Shown piece after piece: positions 7,391 through 14,340 of a DNA stretch of 16,902 nt (position 1 is the first letter of the stretch; each line of letters starts with the position of its first letter). The notes below the pieces were generated by a model. The model searched no databases, was not told where the DNA came from, and saw only the letters and a program-made list of their open reading frames with translations. The DNA is from Flavobacteriaceae bacterium UBA5079. GTDB taxonomy: Bacteria > Bacteroidota > Bacteroidia > Flavobacteriales > Flavobacteriaceae. The translations under genes were made by a program, and so were the position numbers. The stretch is taken from positions 10,847 to 27,748 of the forward strand of contig DIAL01000080.1 of assembly GCA_002414705.1 (NCBI GenBank), in the 5' to 3' direction.

Positions 7391-7698
7391 TGTTGCAAAA
7401 TCTGGTTCATTACAATTTACATTTTTTATTGCCTTTAATTGTTGCCTGGTTTTTTTACAGAACATATTGGTTAAAAGCATACTTCATTATGATAGCAACT
7501 ATGGTAATCGATTTAGATCATCTTTTAGCAAATCCCATTTTTGATCCAAGTAGATGTAGTATTAATTTTCATCCGTTGCATACCTATTACGCAATGGTAC
7601 TTTATGTGCTTTTATTGTTTCCGAAGAAAACGAGATTAATTGGTATTGGATTGGTCATTCATATAATAGCAGATACGGCAGATTGCGCGCTAATGTAG
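7390..7698 (+). CDS. Small DUF6122-like polytopic membrane protein
   Basis: The most likely start is the ATG at 7390, sharing one base with the wbqC stop, rather than the in-frame TTG at 7384; this gives 102 residues. Three to four hydrophobic segments are present (about 10-22, 28-40, 63-76 and 82-94). Conserved polar residues are set among them: HYNLHF, DLDHLLANP, FHPLHTYY and HIIADTADC. The His/Asp layout resembles that of small inner-membrane hydrolase-like families such as DUF457/YdjM, but enzymatic activity is only speculation. The gene ends inside a 9-bp convergent overlap with the leftward neighbour. Confidence 0.78.
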   Translation: MLQNLVHYNLHFLLPLIVAWFFYRTYWLKAYFIMIATMVIDLDHLLANPIFDPSRCSINFHPLHTYYAMVLYVLLLFPKKTRLIGIGLVIHIIADTADCALM

Positions 7699-8712
7699 TT
7701 TAAACGTTGCCATAATAGGATAATGATCCGAATATTTATTGTCTATGGTTTTAAAATCGGTAATCTCAAAAGAAGCATCACTAAAAATAAAATCGATTCG
7801 GATTGGAAAAAACTTAAAATCGTACGTTCTTCCAAAACCATTTCCAGCTTGTTTAAATGTATCTTTTAAATTGCCTTTCAACTCCTTATAGACATAAGAA
7901 AATGCGGTATTATTGAAATCGCCAGAAATAATCATCTTATAAGGGCAAGCGGCTTTATGTTCCAAGAACAATTCGGTTTGTAGCTGTTGCATTTCAAAAG
8001 TTTGCTCAATGCGCTTCAACAAACGTTCAGAATCTTCTTGTTTTAGTTTATCCATATTAGCATCAATCTTTAAGGATTGAAGGTGAATATTATAAATGCG
8101 TATGGTATCATCTGCTTTTACAATATCTGCAAAAATGGCGTTATTTGATGTATTTGGAAATTCTACAGAACCCGAATTAATAATGGGATATTGCGATAAA
8201 ATTACCTGACCATATTTGGTTTTTTTACCCGATAATTTTTCAAATTTATACTTAAAAGAGGACAAATCCACATCAGGATGTGGATGATATTCTTGGATAG
8301 TTAGCACGTCTGGCGCTTTCTGTTTGATTAAATTCACCATTTTTATAGCTACGCCTTTTTCAGGAATCCAATCGTATAAATTAAACAACCGCACGTTATA
8401 ATTCATGACTTTCAGCTGATGGTCATGTATTTTATCGTCTTCCGAAGAAAATTTATATAAGGATCCAAAACTAAAATAGCCAAATATTAAAACAACTAAT
8501 GATAAAAGAAGTTGTTTTTTTAGTTTGATTAACCAATACAAAAAGAACACAACATTTATTAGGATTAAGAAAGGAACACCTAAACTCAAAACAGATAATA
8601 GGGCAAACGTTTTTGGAGGTGCAAATGGTAATAAATAGGATAATAACAAAACAAAGGCTAACAGACCATTTAGTATGTATACAATTTTATCTATTAACTT
8701 TAAGTTTTTCAT
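7690..8712 (-). CDS. Membrane-anchored endonuclease/exonuclease/phosphatase-family protein
   Basis: The 340-residue protein has an N-terminal membrane region of three hydrophobic helices (about 10-30, 36-61 and 67-86), followed by an EEP-superfamily domain (about 100-338). Motifs in order: MNYNVRLFN with N106, the metal-binding Glu in TIQEYHP (E141), IYNIHLQS with H210, ISGDFNNTAFS with D265/N267, IDFIFSD with D307, and YSDHYPI with D329/H330. All catalytic residues of the DNase I-like fold are present. Substrates in this superfamily range from DNA to phospholipids and inositol phosphates, so the substrate cannot be told; a periplasm- or cytoplasm-facing phosphodiesterase is likely. Its stop codon overlaps that of the convergent DUF6122-like gene. 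Confidence 0.88.
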   Translation of the reverse strand: MKNLKLIDKIVYILNGLLAFVLLLSYLLPFAPPKTFALLSVLSLGVPFLILINVVFFLYWLIKLKKQLLLSLVVLIFGYFSFGSLYKFSSEDDKIHDHQLKVMNYNVRLFNLYDWIPEKGVAIKMVNLIKQKAPDVLTIQEYHPHPDVDLSSFKYKFEKLSGKKTKYGQVILSQYPIINSGSVEFPNTSNNAIFADIVKADDTIRIYNIHLQSLKIDANMDKLKQEDSERLLKRIEQTFEMQQLQTELFLEHKAACPYKMIISGDFNNTAFSYVYKELKGNLKDTFKQAGNGFGRTYDFKFFPIRIDFIFSDASFEITDFKTIDNKYSDHYPIMATFKLH

Positions 8713-8797
8713 ATAATTTAAATGAAAACGGCAGACCGAATTCTAATAGTATGCACTCTTATAAATGGTATAACTTGTATTTAGAATAAATAGTATA

Positions 8798-9682
8798 TTA
8801 TTTCCCAGCTTTAAACAAAAACTCTTTTTCAGCTTTTGTTAAACTGTCATAACCACTTTTACTAATTTTATCAAGTATGATGTCTATTTTTTTCTGGTGA
8901 TTAAACTGATTAAATTCTTCTTTAGAAAATCCAGCCACTTTACCTGATTTCTTTTTATAGACCGTTTTTAACGGCGATTTTTTCGATTTTAAAAACAGAC
9001 CAGTAATCTGATCCATAAATTTCTCAAAACCTTTGCCAATATCATTTCCTTGCAATAACTGTTTGGCATAAACATAACCCAAAATAGCACCTCCTAAATG
9101 CGCTAAATTTCCGCCTGCGTTGCCAGTTATAGGATCTTTAATTCCTGCAATAATGCCTAAAATATCAAACACAACAATAGCTGCACCAATGTACCACAAC
9201 TTTAAATTAAATGTGAAAAAACGCACCTCTGTGCTTGGCATATAGGCACATAAGAAAATTAATAACGCTCGAATAGCTGCTGATGCTCCTACTAAACGCG
9301 TTGGCGATTGAAAAAAATCTGGCAATAGGTTATAACCCAATAAAAACAACAATCCGCCAGAAACAGCACCTAAAAAATAGACATTAAGTCCCATTTTAAC
9401 CGAAAACAAATTGGTAAACATACCACCAATAAAATAGAGCCAAATCATGTTAAACAGGAAATGCCAAAAATCATAATGCACAAAGGCATAGGTTATAACA
9501 CTCCAAGGTTGTAGGACGAAATCACCAAAAACACTAGGCAACTCAAACCAATTTAAATCGAATTTAAAAAGTAACGTTACTAGCAAACCCACTAAATAGA
9601 GAGCCAAATTAACAACTATCAGCTTCTCAAAAATATTAAGTTGCTGTAATTTATTGCGTATGTCTTGATTTAAGTTTGTCAT
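8798..9682 (-). CDS. Rhomboid intramembrane serine protease with C-terminal extension
   Basis: This 294-residue, six-TM-type rhomboid has the oxyanion-side residues H74 and N78 (WHFLFNM) and the nucleophile S134 in GASAAIRAL. The base H195 lies in AHLGGAILGY. The usual GxSG is GASA here, with the second Gly replaced by Ala, so activity is probable but slightly less certain. After the last TM (about residue 207) comes an 85-residue basic cytoplasmic tail. It ends in IDIILDKISKSGYDSLTKAEKEFL, resembling the DUF6576 tail seen on Bacteroidota rhomboids. It starts 1 nt after the preceding rhomboid gene, so the two are cotranscribed. Confidence 0.9.
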   Translation of the reverse strand: MTNLNQDIRNKLQQLNIFEKLIVVNLALYLVGLLVTLLFKFDLNWFELPSVFGDFVLQPWSVITYAFVHYDFWHFLFNMIWLYFIGGMFTNLFSVKMGLNVYFLGAVSGGLLFLLGYNLLPDFFQSPTRLVGASAAIRALLIFLCAYMPSTEVRFFTFNLKLWYIGAAIVVFDILGIIAGIKDPITGNAGGNLAHLGGAILGYVYAKQLLQGNDIGKGFEKFMDQITGLFLKSKKSPLKTVYKKKSGKVAGFSKEEFNQFNHQKKIDIILDKISKSGYDSLTKAEKEFLFKAGK

Positions 9683-9683
9683 T

Positions 9684-10436
9684 CTAATCCCAACGGTTTT
9701 TGTTGAATTGTGTTTTTTTCCAATACCACATAATTAAAAAGCCTGTTAATGCACCACCAAGGTGCGCTACATAAGCCGTATTACTTGGACTAAAAAAGGA
9801 TTGTCCTGTTACAGCAGAAATTAAATCTAATGCAATAATACCTGGAATAAAATACTTGGCTTTAATTGGTACAGGAAGGAAAATTAACATGAGTTTAGAT
9901 TCTGGATATAACATCCCAAAGGCAACTAAAACACCCATGATGGCTCCTGATGCACCAACCATTGTGCTATTAAAAATACTGATAAAATGCTGCATATCTG
10001 CAGCTCCCATTATTTGTTGCCAAGCAGTATTATACATACCAGAATTTAAAGTTTCTAAAATTTGTGTTTTATCTGTACCTGATTCTATTAAAGTATTGAG
10101 TCCTGAATAAAAACTAAAATAGTAATAACCAATCATACAAAGTGCAGCACCCAGCCCTGAAGACATATAGAAAAACAAGAATTTTTTAGCACCAAAACGT
10201 TGCTCTACAGCCGTTCCAAACATCCACAAAGCAAACATATTAAATAAAACATGCATAAAGCCTCCATGCATAAACATGTGAGTGATAATCTGCCATGGCT
10301 GAAATGCTGCATTTTGAGGAAAATGTAAAGCAAACCAATCATAAAATATACCATTAGAAATGGTCATTGTGCCAATAAACATAATCACATTTATAATAAT
10401 TAAATGCTTAACAGTATCGGTAATATTATTCATCAT
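9684..10436 (-). CDS. Rhomboid intramembrane serine protease
   Basis: The 250-residue protein has canonical rhomboid features. HGGFMHVLFNMFALWMFG supplies H62 and N66, the nucleophile S163 lies in GASGAIMGVL, and H225 lies in AHLGGALTGFL. An L1-like loop precedes TM2, and about 55 residues of soluble insertion (about 112-157) lie between TM3 and TM4, longer than in GlpG. It cleaves TM segments of unknown partners within the inner membrane. Two Met codons lie at 10436 and 10433; the first is used here. It begins 9 nt after mutL and 1 nt before the second rhomboid gene, consistent with a single operon. Confidence 0.92.
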   Translation of the reverse strand: MMNNITDTVKHLIIINVIMFIGTMTISNGIFYDWFALHFPQNAAFQPWQIITHMFMHGGFMHVLFNMFALWMFGTAVEQRFGAKKFLFFYMSSGLGAALCMIGYYYFSFYSGLNTLIESGTDKTQILETLNSGMYNTAWQQIMGAADMQHFISIFNSTMVGASGAIMGVLVAFGMLYPESKLMLIFLPVPIKAKYFIPGIIALDLISAVTGQSFFSPSNTAYVAHLGGALTGFLIMWYWKKTQFNKNRWD

Positions 10437-10445
10437 AAGACTTAC

Positions 10446-12299
10446 TTATATAAATTTTTTATCTATTTCATCTACGCTTATCGTAATGAAAGTTGCTTTG
10501 TTTGTTGGCGAACTATTAGGATCTTTGCAAGCAAACAAGCTATTTACTAAATGTTCCTGCTCCAACAAAGATAAGGATTGCCCTCTTTTTATAGCCAAAC
10601 TCTTCGCCATAGATTTTGCCAATAAATCGGTTGCACTGAAATGTGAATCTGGTACTTCGTTTTCAATATCACTAATTAATTGTTCCAAAATAACAGTCAC
10701 CTCGCTTTCTGGAACACTAATGGGAACACCCGAAATTTCAATATGATCATTATGAAAATTAGCAAACACAAATCCCGTATGTTCTAAATCTTCCTGAACC
10801 TCTTTTATACAATCCATTTCTTGTTGAGATAAAAACACCAAGACTGGAAATAGCAATTGCTGACTCACACTCTCTTTAATAGTAATATGTTTTAAGAAAT
10901 TTTCATATAAAATTCGTTGATGTGCACGATGCTGATCAATAACCAACATACCAGATTTAATGGTACTTACCACGTATTTATTATGAAGTTGATAGGTAGA
11001 TTGTTTGACTTCCAAACTGGTATCGTCTTGAAACATATTACCCGTTTGCTCGTCGCTTTCAAAGCGCATTTCGTTAAAATCGGTTGCAGATTTGGTTCCT
11101 TTAGATTCCATACCAACATATAAACTTTCCCAACTTGCTACGGGTTCTTTTTTATAGGATGTATTAAAGGATGCCTTAGATCGTGTTTCTTCCTGAAATG
11201 GATTAAAGGCTCTATCTACTTCTATTTTTGGCACTTTTGCTTGTTTATTCTCAAAATTATAAGGTGTATCAAAATCAGAATCCCTTTCAAAATCCAAAAC
11301 TGGCGCAATACTAAATTGTCCCAAACTATGTTTTACTGCAGACCTTAAAATGGCATATAAAGTATGTTCATCATCAAACTTAATTTCAGTTTTTGTAGGA
11401 TGAATGTTAATATCTATAGTTTGCGGATTTACGGTTAAATCTAAAAAATAACTGGCGTGCTTTCCGTCTTTTAACAAACCATCAAAAGCAGAATTAATCG
11501 CATGATTTAAATAAGCACTTTTAATAAAACGGTTATTTACAAAAAAGAATTGCTCGCCACGCGTTTTCTTGGCATATTCTGGTTTACCTACAAATCCTGA
11601 AACGGTTAAAACTTCAGTTGTTTCGTTTACAGGAACTAATTTTTCATTGGTTTTATTTCCGAAGATATTTACAATACGCTGTCTGAAATTACTAGCAGGC
11701 AAATGAAATGTTTCACTTCCATTATGATACATGGAAAATTGAATAGAAGGATGTGCTAAAGACACACGATGAAATTCATCAATAATATGGCGCAATTCGA
11801 CCGTATTGGATTTTAAAAAATTACGACGCGCTGGGATATTAAAAAATAGATTTTTTACAGCAATGGAGGTTCCTGTTGGTGTTACAACTATTTCTTGTGC
11901 TTTAACCTCACTGCCTTCAATAACTATTTGTGTCCCAACATCATCAGTGTCTTGTTTGGTTTTTAATTCCACATGTGCTATGGCTGCAATACTTGCTAAA
12001 GCTTCTCCACGGAATCCTTTGGTGTTAAGTTGAAATAAATCGTCAGCCGATTTAATTTTAGATGTGGCATGACGCTCAAAACTAAAACGTGCATCGGTTA
12101 CACTCATTCCTAAACCATTATCGATTACTTGAACGAGAGTTTTTCCAGCATCTTTAATCAGGAGTTTAATTTCTGAAGCCTGCGCATCAATGGCATTCTC
12201 CATGAGCTCTTTAACTACGGAAGCAGGTCTTTGAACAACTTCACCTGCAGCAATTTGATTGGCCACATGATCGGGTAATAACTGAATAATATCTGCCAT
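10446..12299 (-). CDS. mutL: DNA mismatch repair protein MutL
   Basis: The 617-residue protein has a well-conserved N-terminal GHKL ATPase: ELMENAIDAQ (E31, N35), DNGLGM (60-65), TKGFRGEALASI (93-104) and a transducer region up to about 330. A variable linker (about 335-430) leads to the C-terminal dimerisation domain. That domain contains QQLLFP (480-485) and DQHRAHQRILYE (455-466), the position of the DQHA(x)2E(x)4E endonuclease motif. There the first Glu is Gln (Q461), and the usual distal CPHGRP-like motif reads SPTNKA. It couples MutS recognition to strand incision or excision; endonuclease activity may be reduced or absent here. Its ATG overlaps the stop of the upstream small membrane protein gene by one base (TAATG). 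Confidence 0.95.
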   Translation of the reverse strand: MADIIQLLPDHVANQIAAGEVVQRPASVVKELMENAIDAQASEIKLLIKDAGKTLVQVIDNGLGMSVTDARFSFERHATSKIKSADDLFQLNTKGFRGEALASIAAIAHVELKTKQDTDDVGTQIVIEGSEVKAQEIVVTPTGTSIAVKNLFFNIPARRNFLKSNTVELRHIIDEFHRVSLAHPSIQFSMYHNGSETFHLPASNFRQRIVNIFGNKTNEKLVPVNETTEVLTVSGFVGKPEYAKKTRGEQFFFVNNRFIKSAYLNHAINSAFDGLLKDGKHASYFLDLTVNPQTIDINIHPTKTEIKFDDEHTLYAILRSAVKHSLGQFSIAPVLDFERDSDFDTPYNFENKQAKVPKIEVDRAFNPFQEETRSKASFNTSYKKEPVASWESLYVGMESKGTKSATDFNEMRFESDEQTGNMFQDDTSLEVKQSTYQLHNKYVVSTIKSGMLVIDQHRAHQRILYENFLKHITIKESVSQQLLFPVLVFLSQQEMDCIKEVQEDLEHTGFVFANFHNDHIEISGVPISVPESEVTVILEQLISDIENEVPDSHFSATDLLAKSMAKSLAIKRGQSLSLLEQEHLVNSLFACKDPNSSPTNKATFITISVDEIDKKFI

Positions 12300-12583
12300 T
12301 AGTTTTTAGGAAAGAATATGGATAAATCGAAACCAATAATCAGCAAAAACAAAAATACTAAAACAGTAATTATAATAAGAACGCGTTTATTAGCATGATC
12401 ATCAGCATTGTTTTTATAATCGTCCCAAGCAGTATTTATCTTTGTTTTTAGTCCACCACTGCTTCCAACGGTAGATCTAAAATCGTCAAATTTATGTTTT
12501 ATTTCGTAGGGGTTTCCCTCACCTTTATAATGACGAGGTGTGTAGCTGTATTTTTTATTCTTTCGTGTATTAAAAACTCCCAT
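12299..12583 (-). CDS. Small single-pass membrane protein upstream of mutL (94 aa)
   Basis: The protein has a basic, tyrosine-rich N-terminus (RKNKKYSYTPRHYKGEG, 7-23), a soluble charged segment to about residue 66, and one strong TM segment (about 68-87). It ends in a short tail (FFPKN). No catalytic motif is recognised. Its N-terminus resembles that of the adjacent 68-residue protein (KNK-x-x-SY-x-PR), suggesting that the two are related by duplication. Flavobacterial homologues near ribH are, as far as I recall, sometimes labelled riboflavin synthase subunit beta. Nothing in the sequence supports that label, since ribH is the separate gene at 12962-13441. Coupled to mutL by TAATG. Function unknown. 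Confidence 0.78.
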   Translation of the reverse strand: MGVFNTRKNKKYSYTPRHYKGEGNPYEIKHKFDDFRSTVGSSGGLKTKINTAWDDYKNNADDHANKRVLIIITVLVFLFLLIIGFDLSIFFPKN

Positions 12584-12592
12584 AATCGTGTA

Positions 12593-12799
12593 TTATTCGT
12601 AGCGACCTAGAACGTAAATCACTATTAAGATAGTAATCAAAAACAAGACCAAAAATAATGGTGAGGTTAGAAAACTACCTTTTCGCTTTCTAGTTCCTTT
12701 TAAACCTTGCCATTTTGTCTGAATATCATCTGACTGATTTTGACCAGCATGATCTTGGAATCGTGGCTTGTAACTAAAGCTTTTATTTTTTTTAGCCAA
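12593..12799 (-). CDS. Small single-pass membrane protein, paralogue-like (68 aa, TTG start)
   Basis: This reading frame has no in-frame ATG. The TTG at 12799 begins LAKKNKSFSYKPRF, and an in-frame TAA lies upstream, so TTG initiation is the most likely choice. The N-terminus matches that of the 94-residue neighbour (KNK-SYxPR with a following Gly). A basic patch (KGTRKRKG, 34-41) precedes one TM segment (about 46-64), and the tail is GRYE. It is first in the presumed operon with the 94-residue protein, mutL and the rhomboids; 9 nt separate it from the next gene. Function unknown. The gene would be missed by an ATG-only caller. Confidence 0.68.
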   Translation of the reverse strand: MAKKNKSFSYKPRFQDHAGQNQSDDIQTKWQGLKGTRKRKGSFLTSPLFLVLFLITILIVIYVLGRYE

Positions 12800-12827
12800 T
12801 GTACTTTGTAATTAGTTGCTTTAACCT

Positions 12828-12835
12828 CAAAAGTA
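12828..12835 (-). promoter_or_regulatory. -7 promoter element for the small membrane protein-mutL-rhomboid operon
   Basis: TACTTTTG on the minus strand fits TAnnTTTG and lies 28 nt upstream of the TTG start at 12799. No well-spaced TTG -33 element was found. Confidence 0.5.
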
Positions 12836-12874
12836 CTGAAATTACAAGGAAAAAGGACATGCAGAATGCCAAAA

Positions 12875-12886
12875 ATTGTTAACAAT
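12875..12886. other. ATTGTTAACAAT palindrome upstream of the mutL operon
   Basis: This perfect 12-bp palindrome lies 39 nt upstream of the -7 element of the mutL operon, in the 162-nt spacer after ribH. Its 10-bp core TTGTTAACAA is also found upstream of parA. It might be a regulator site; this is weak inference. The rest of 12800-12961 shows no gene. Confidence 0.3.
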
Positions 12887-12961
12887 ATGGTACTAAATGT
12901 CATGCGAAGTTATTACAACGCAGAGAATAAATTAAAAATATTTAGAAAATTGTTAGGCAGC

Positions 12962-13441
12962 TTACTTGTTCAGTTCTGCCATTTTAATAGCAGCAATAGC
13001 CGCTTCAGTTCCTTTATTTCCGTGTTTTCCACCCGAACGATCAATAGATTGTTGAATATTATTATCGGTTAGCACACAAAAAATAACAGGTATATTATGA
13101 AGTACGTTAAGATCTTTGATACCTTGAGCGACACCTTCACACACAAAATCGAAATGTTTAGTTTCGCCTTGAATAACACTTCCTATAGCAATAACGGCAT
13201 CCACTGGTTGTTGTTGCATTTTTTTACAGCCAAAAATTAACTCATAACTACCAGGAACATTCCAACGAATAATATTTTCTTTGGAAACGTGGTTGTCTAA
13301 TAAGGCATTTAATGCACCATTATAAAGACCTTCCGTTATGGTATCATTCCATTCTGAAACAACAATCCCAAATCGAAAATCTTTCGCATTTGGGATTGTA
13401 GCTTTATCGTATTCTGATAAATTTTTATTTTCTGTAGCCAT
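12962..13441 (-). CDS. ribH: 6,7-dimethyl-8-ribityllumazine synthase (RibH)
   Basis: The 159-residue enzyme condenses 5-amino-6-ribitylamino-uracil with 3,4-dihydroxy-2-butanone 4-phosphate, the penultimate step of riboflavin synthesis, usually as a 60-mer or pentamer. Motifs: FGIVVSEWN with W31 stacking on the substrate, WNVPGSYELIF (60-70), IGSVIQGETKHFDFV (86-100) with catalytic H96, and the R135 phosphate contact in SIDRSGGKHGNKG. Length and motifs are complete. It begins 3 nt after the TPR protein gene and is cotranscribed with it. No other rib gene lies in the window, so the pathway is scattered in this genome. Confidence 0.96.
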   Translation of the reverse strand: MATENKNLSEYDKATIPNAKDFRFGIVVSEWNDTITEGLYNGALNALLDNHVSKENIIRWNVPGSYELIFGCKKMQQQPVDAVIAIGSVIQGETKHFDFVCEGVAQGIKDLNVLHNIPVIFCVLTDNNIQQSIDRSGGKHGNKGTEAAIAAIKMAELNK

Positions 13442-13444
13442 GTA

Positions 13445-14218
13445 TTAGTTACTTGCCAAAGCCTCTGCCTTACCAATAAAGATATCAATATTAGTACCTT
13501 CAGCAGACGTTGGGTAGTTTTCTTTAATATTTTTAAAATGCTTAAGCGCTACATCTGTTTTACCTAAATCTAAAGCTGTTACTCCTGCTTTATATAAAAA
13601 CATTGGTGTTGTAAACTCGTTAGTACGCATTTTAGCGGCTTCTTCATAATAACCTAACGCATCATCTTGTTGGTTAAGCTGCACAAATGCATCACCTATA
13701 CAACCTTTAGCCATAGGTGCTAAAATTTCGTCATCTCCTGAAAAATCACCTAAAAACGAAACTGCATTTTTGTAATCTTTCATATTTAAATATGCCATAC
13801 CTGCATAATAGTTAGCCATATTAGCTGAAGGTGTTCCGCTGTATTCTGATATAATGTCTAACATACCAAATTTTCCTTCACCTCCATTTAACGCTAAACC
13901 AAATAATGAGTCTTTTTGAGCCGTAGCATTTACTGCTTGGTCATAATATTTTTGAGCTTGGTACATATCGTTCATAGCTTCCGTTTGCTTTGGTTTTGCT
14001 ATAAACTCATTATATCCTAAATAACCTAAAACAACGGCTGCTACTACAGCAATAATTACAAAAATGTATTTCTGATTACCAATTACCCAATCTTCAGTTT
14101 TGGAAGCAGTTTCATCAAGTGTATTAAAAACTTCTGCAGTTGTTGAGTTTTCTTCAACATCATGCTGTTTTTCTTCTTTCGTTTCTGGTTTATATCCTCT
14201 CTTTTTGTACGTTGCCAT
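13445..14218 (-). CDS. TPR-containing membrane-anchored protein
   Basis: The 257-residue protein has a charged cytoplasmic N-terminus (1-50), then a single TM segment, YIFVIIAVVAAVVLGYLGY (51-69). The rest is a helical repeat domain: TPR-like helices at about 133-165 (NMANYYAGMAYLNMKDYKNA), 170-200 (GDAFVQLNQQDDALGYYEEA) and 205-240 (YKAGVTALDLGKTDVALKHF). The layout resembles YfgM/TPR_21-type proteins, single-pass anchors with periplasmic TPRs that act as chaperone-like partners of the Sec translocon. That assignment is an inference from architecture. It is followed after 3 nt by ribH, an association seen in other Flavobacteriia as far as I recall. Confidence 0.82.
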   Translation of the reverse strand: MATYKKRGYKPETKEEKQHDVEENSTTAEVFNTLDETASKTEDWVIGNQKYIFVIIAVVAAVVLGYLGYNEFIAKPKQTEAMNDMYQAQKYYDQAVNATAQKDSLFGLALNGGEGKFGMLDIISEYSGTPSANMANYYAGMAYLNMKDYKNAVSFLGDFSGDDEILAPMAKGCIGDAFVQLNQQDDALGYYEEAAKMRTNEFTTPMFLYKAGVTALDLGKTDVALKHFKNIKENYPTSAEGTNIDIFIGKAEALASN

Positions 14219-14239
14219 ATATTCTTAATTAATGCGGTG

Positions 14240-14247
14240 CAAAAATA
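14240..14247 (-). promoter_or_regulatory. -7 promoter element of the TPR-ribH operon
   Basis: TATTTTTG on the minus strand is a close TAnnTTTG match, 21 nt upstream of the ATG at 14218. The -33 region is not a clear TTG. Confidence 0.6.
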
Positions 14248-14258
14248 TAATTTTTCTT

Positions 14259-14266
14259 TAGATTTG
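14259..14266 (+). promoter_or_regulatory. Candidate -7 element for recF
   Basis: TAGATTTG fits TAnnTTTG but lies 74 nt before the recF ATG and lacks a clear -33 TTG. It overlaps the divergent promoter region of the TPR gene. Confidence 0.35.
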
Positions 14267-14340
14267 AAAGCCTATTTATTTGTTATTTTTCAATAATTTG
14301 CACATCCTTTACCTAAAAACCCTTTTAAGTTTCTTTTTAT

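Noticed and set aside
7718..7729. GGATAATGATCC palindrome similar to the Rrf2 operator
   Set aside because: It lies inside the coding end of the EEP gene (YSDHYPI codons) with shorter 4-bp arms and no promoter; coding constraint explains it.
10360..10746. 128-residue plus-strand reading frame
   Set aside because: It lies antisense to the 3' end of mutL and the start of the rhomboid gene, and its sequence shows no family features; it is a shadow of the real genes.
11705..11722. parS-like half-site (TGTTTCAC) in mutL
   Set aside because: Only one half matches; the other half is not complementary, and it is inside coding sequence.
12700..12903. 67-residue minus-strand frame starting with ATG across the small membrane protein start
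   Set aside because: It runs out of frame with the KNKSFSYKPR protein, includes the promoter region and has no family-like features. The TTG-started frame matches its neighbour and is preferred.
12866..13072. 68-residue plus-strand frame
   Set aside because: It is antisense to the 3' part of ribH and has low-complexity content.
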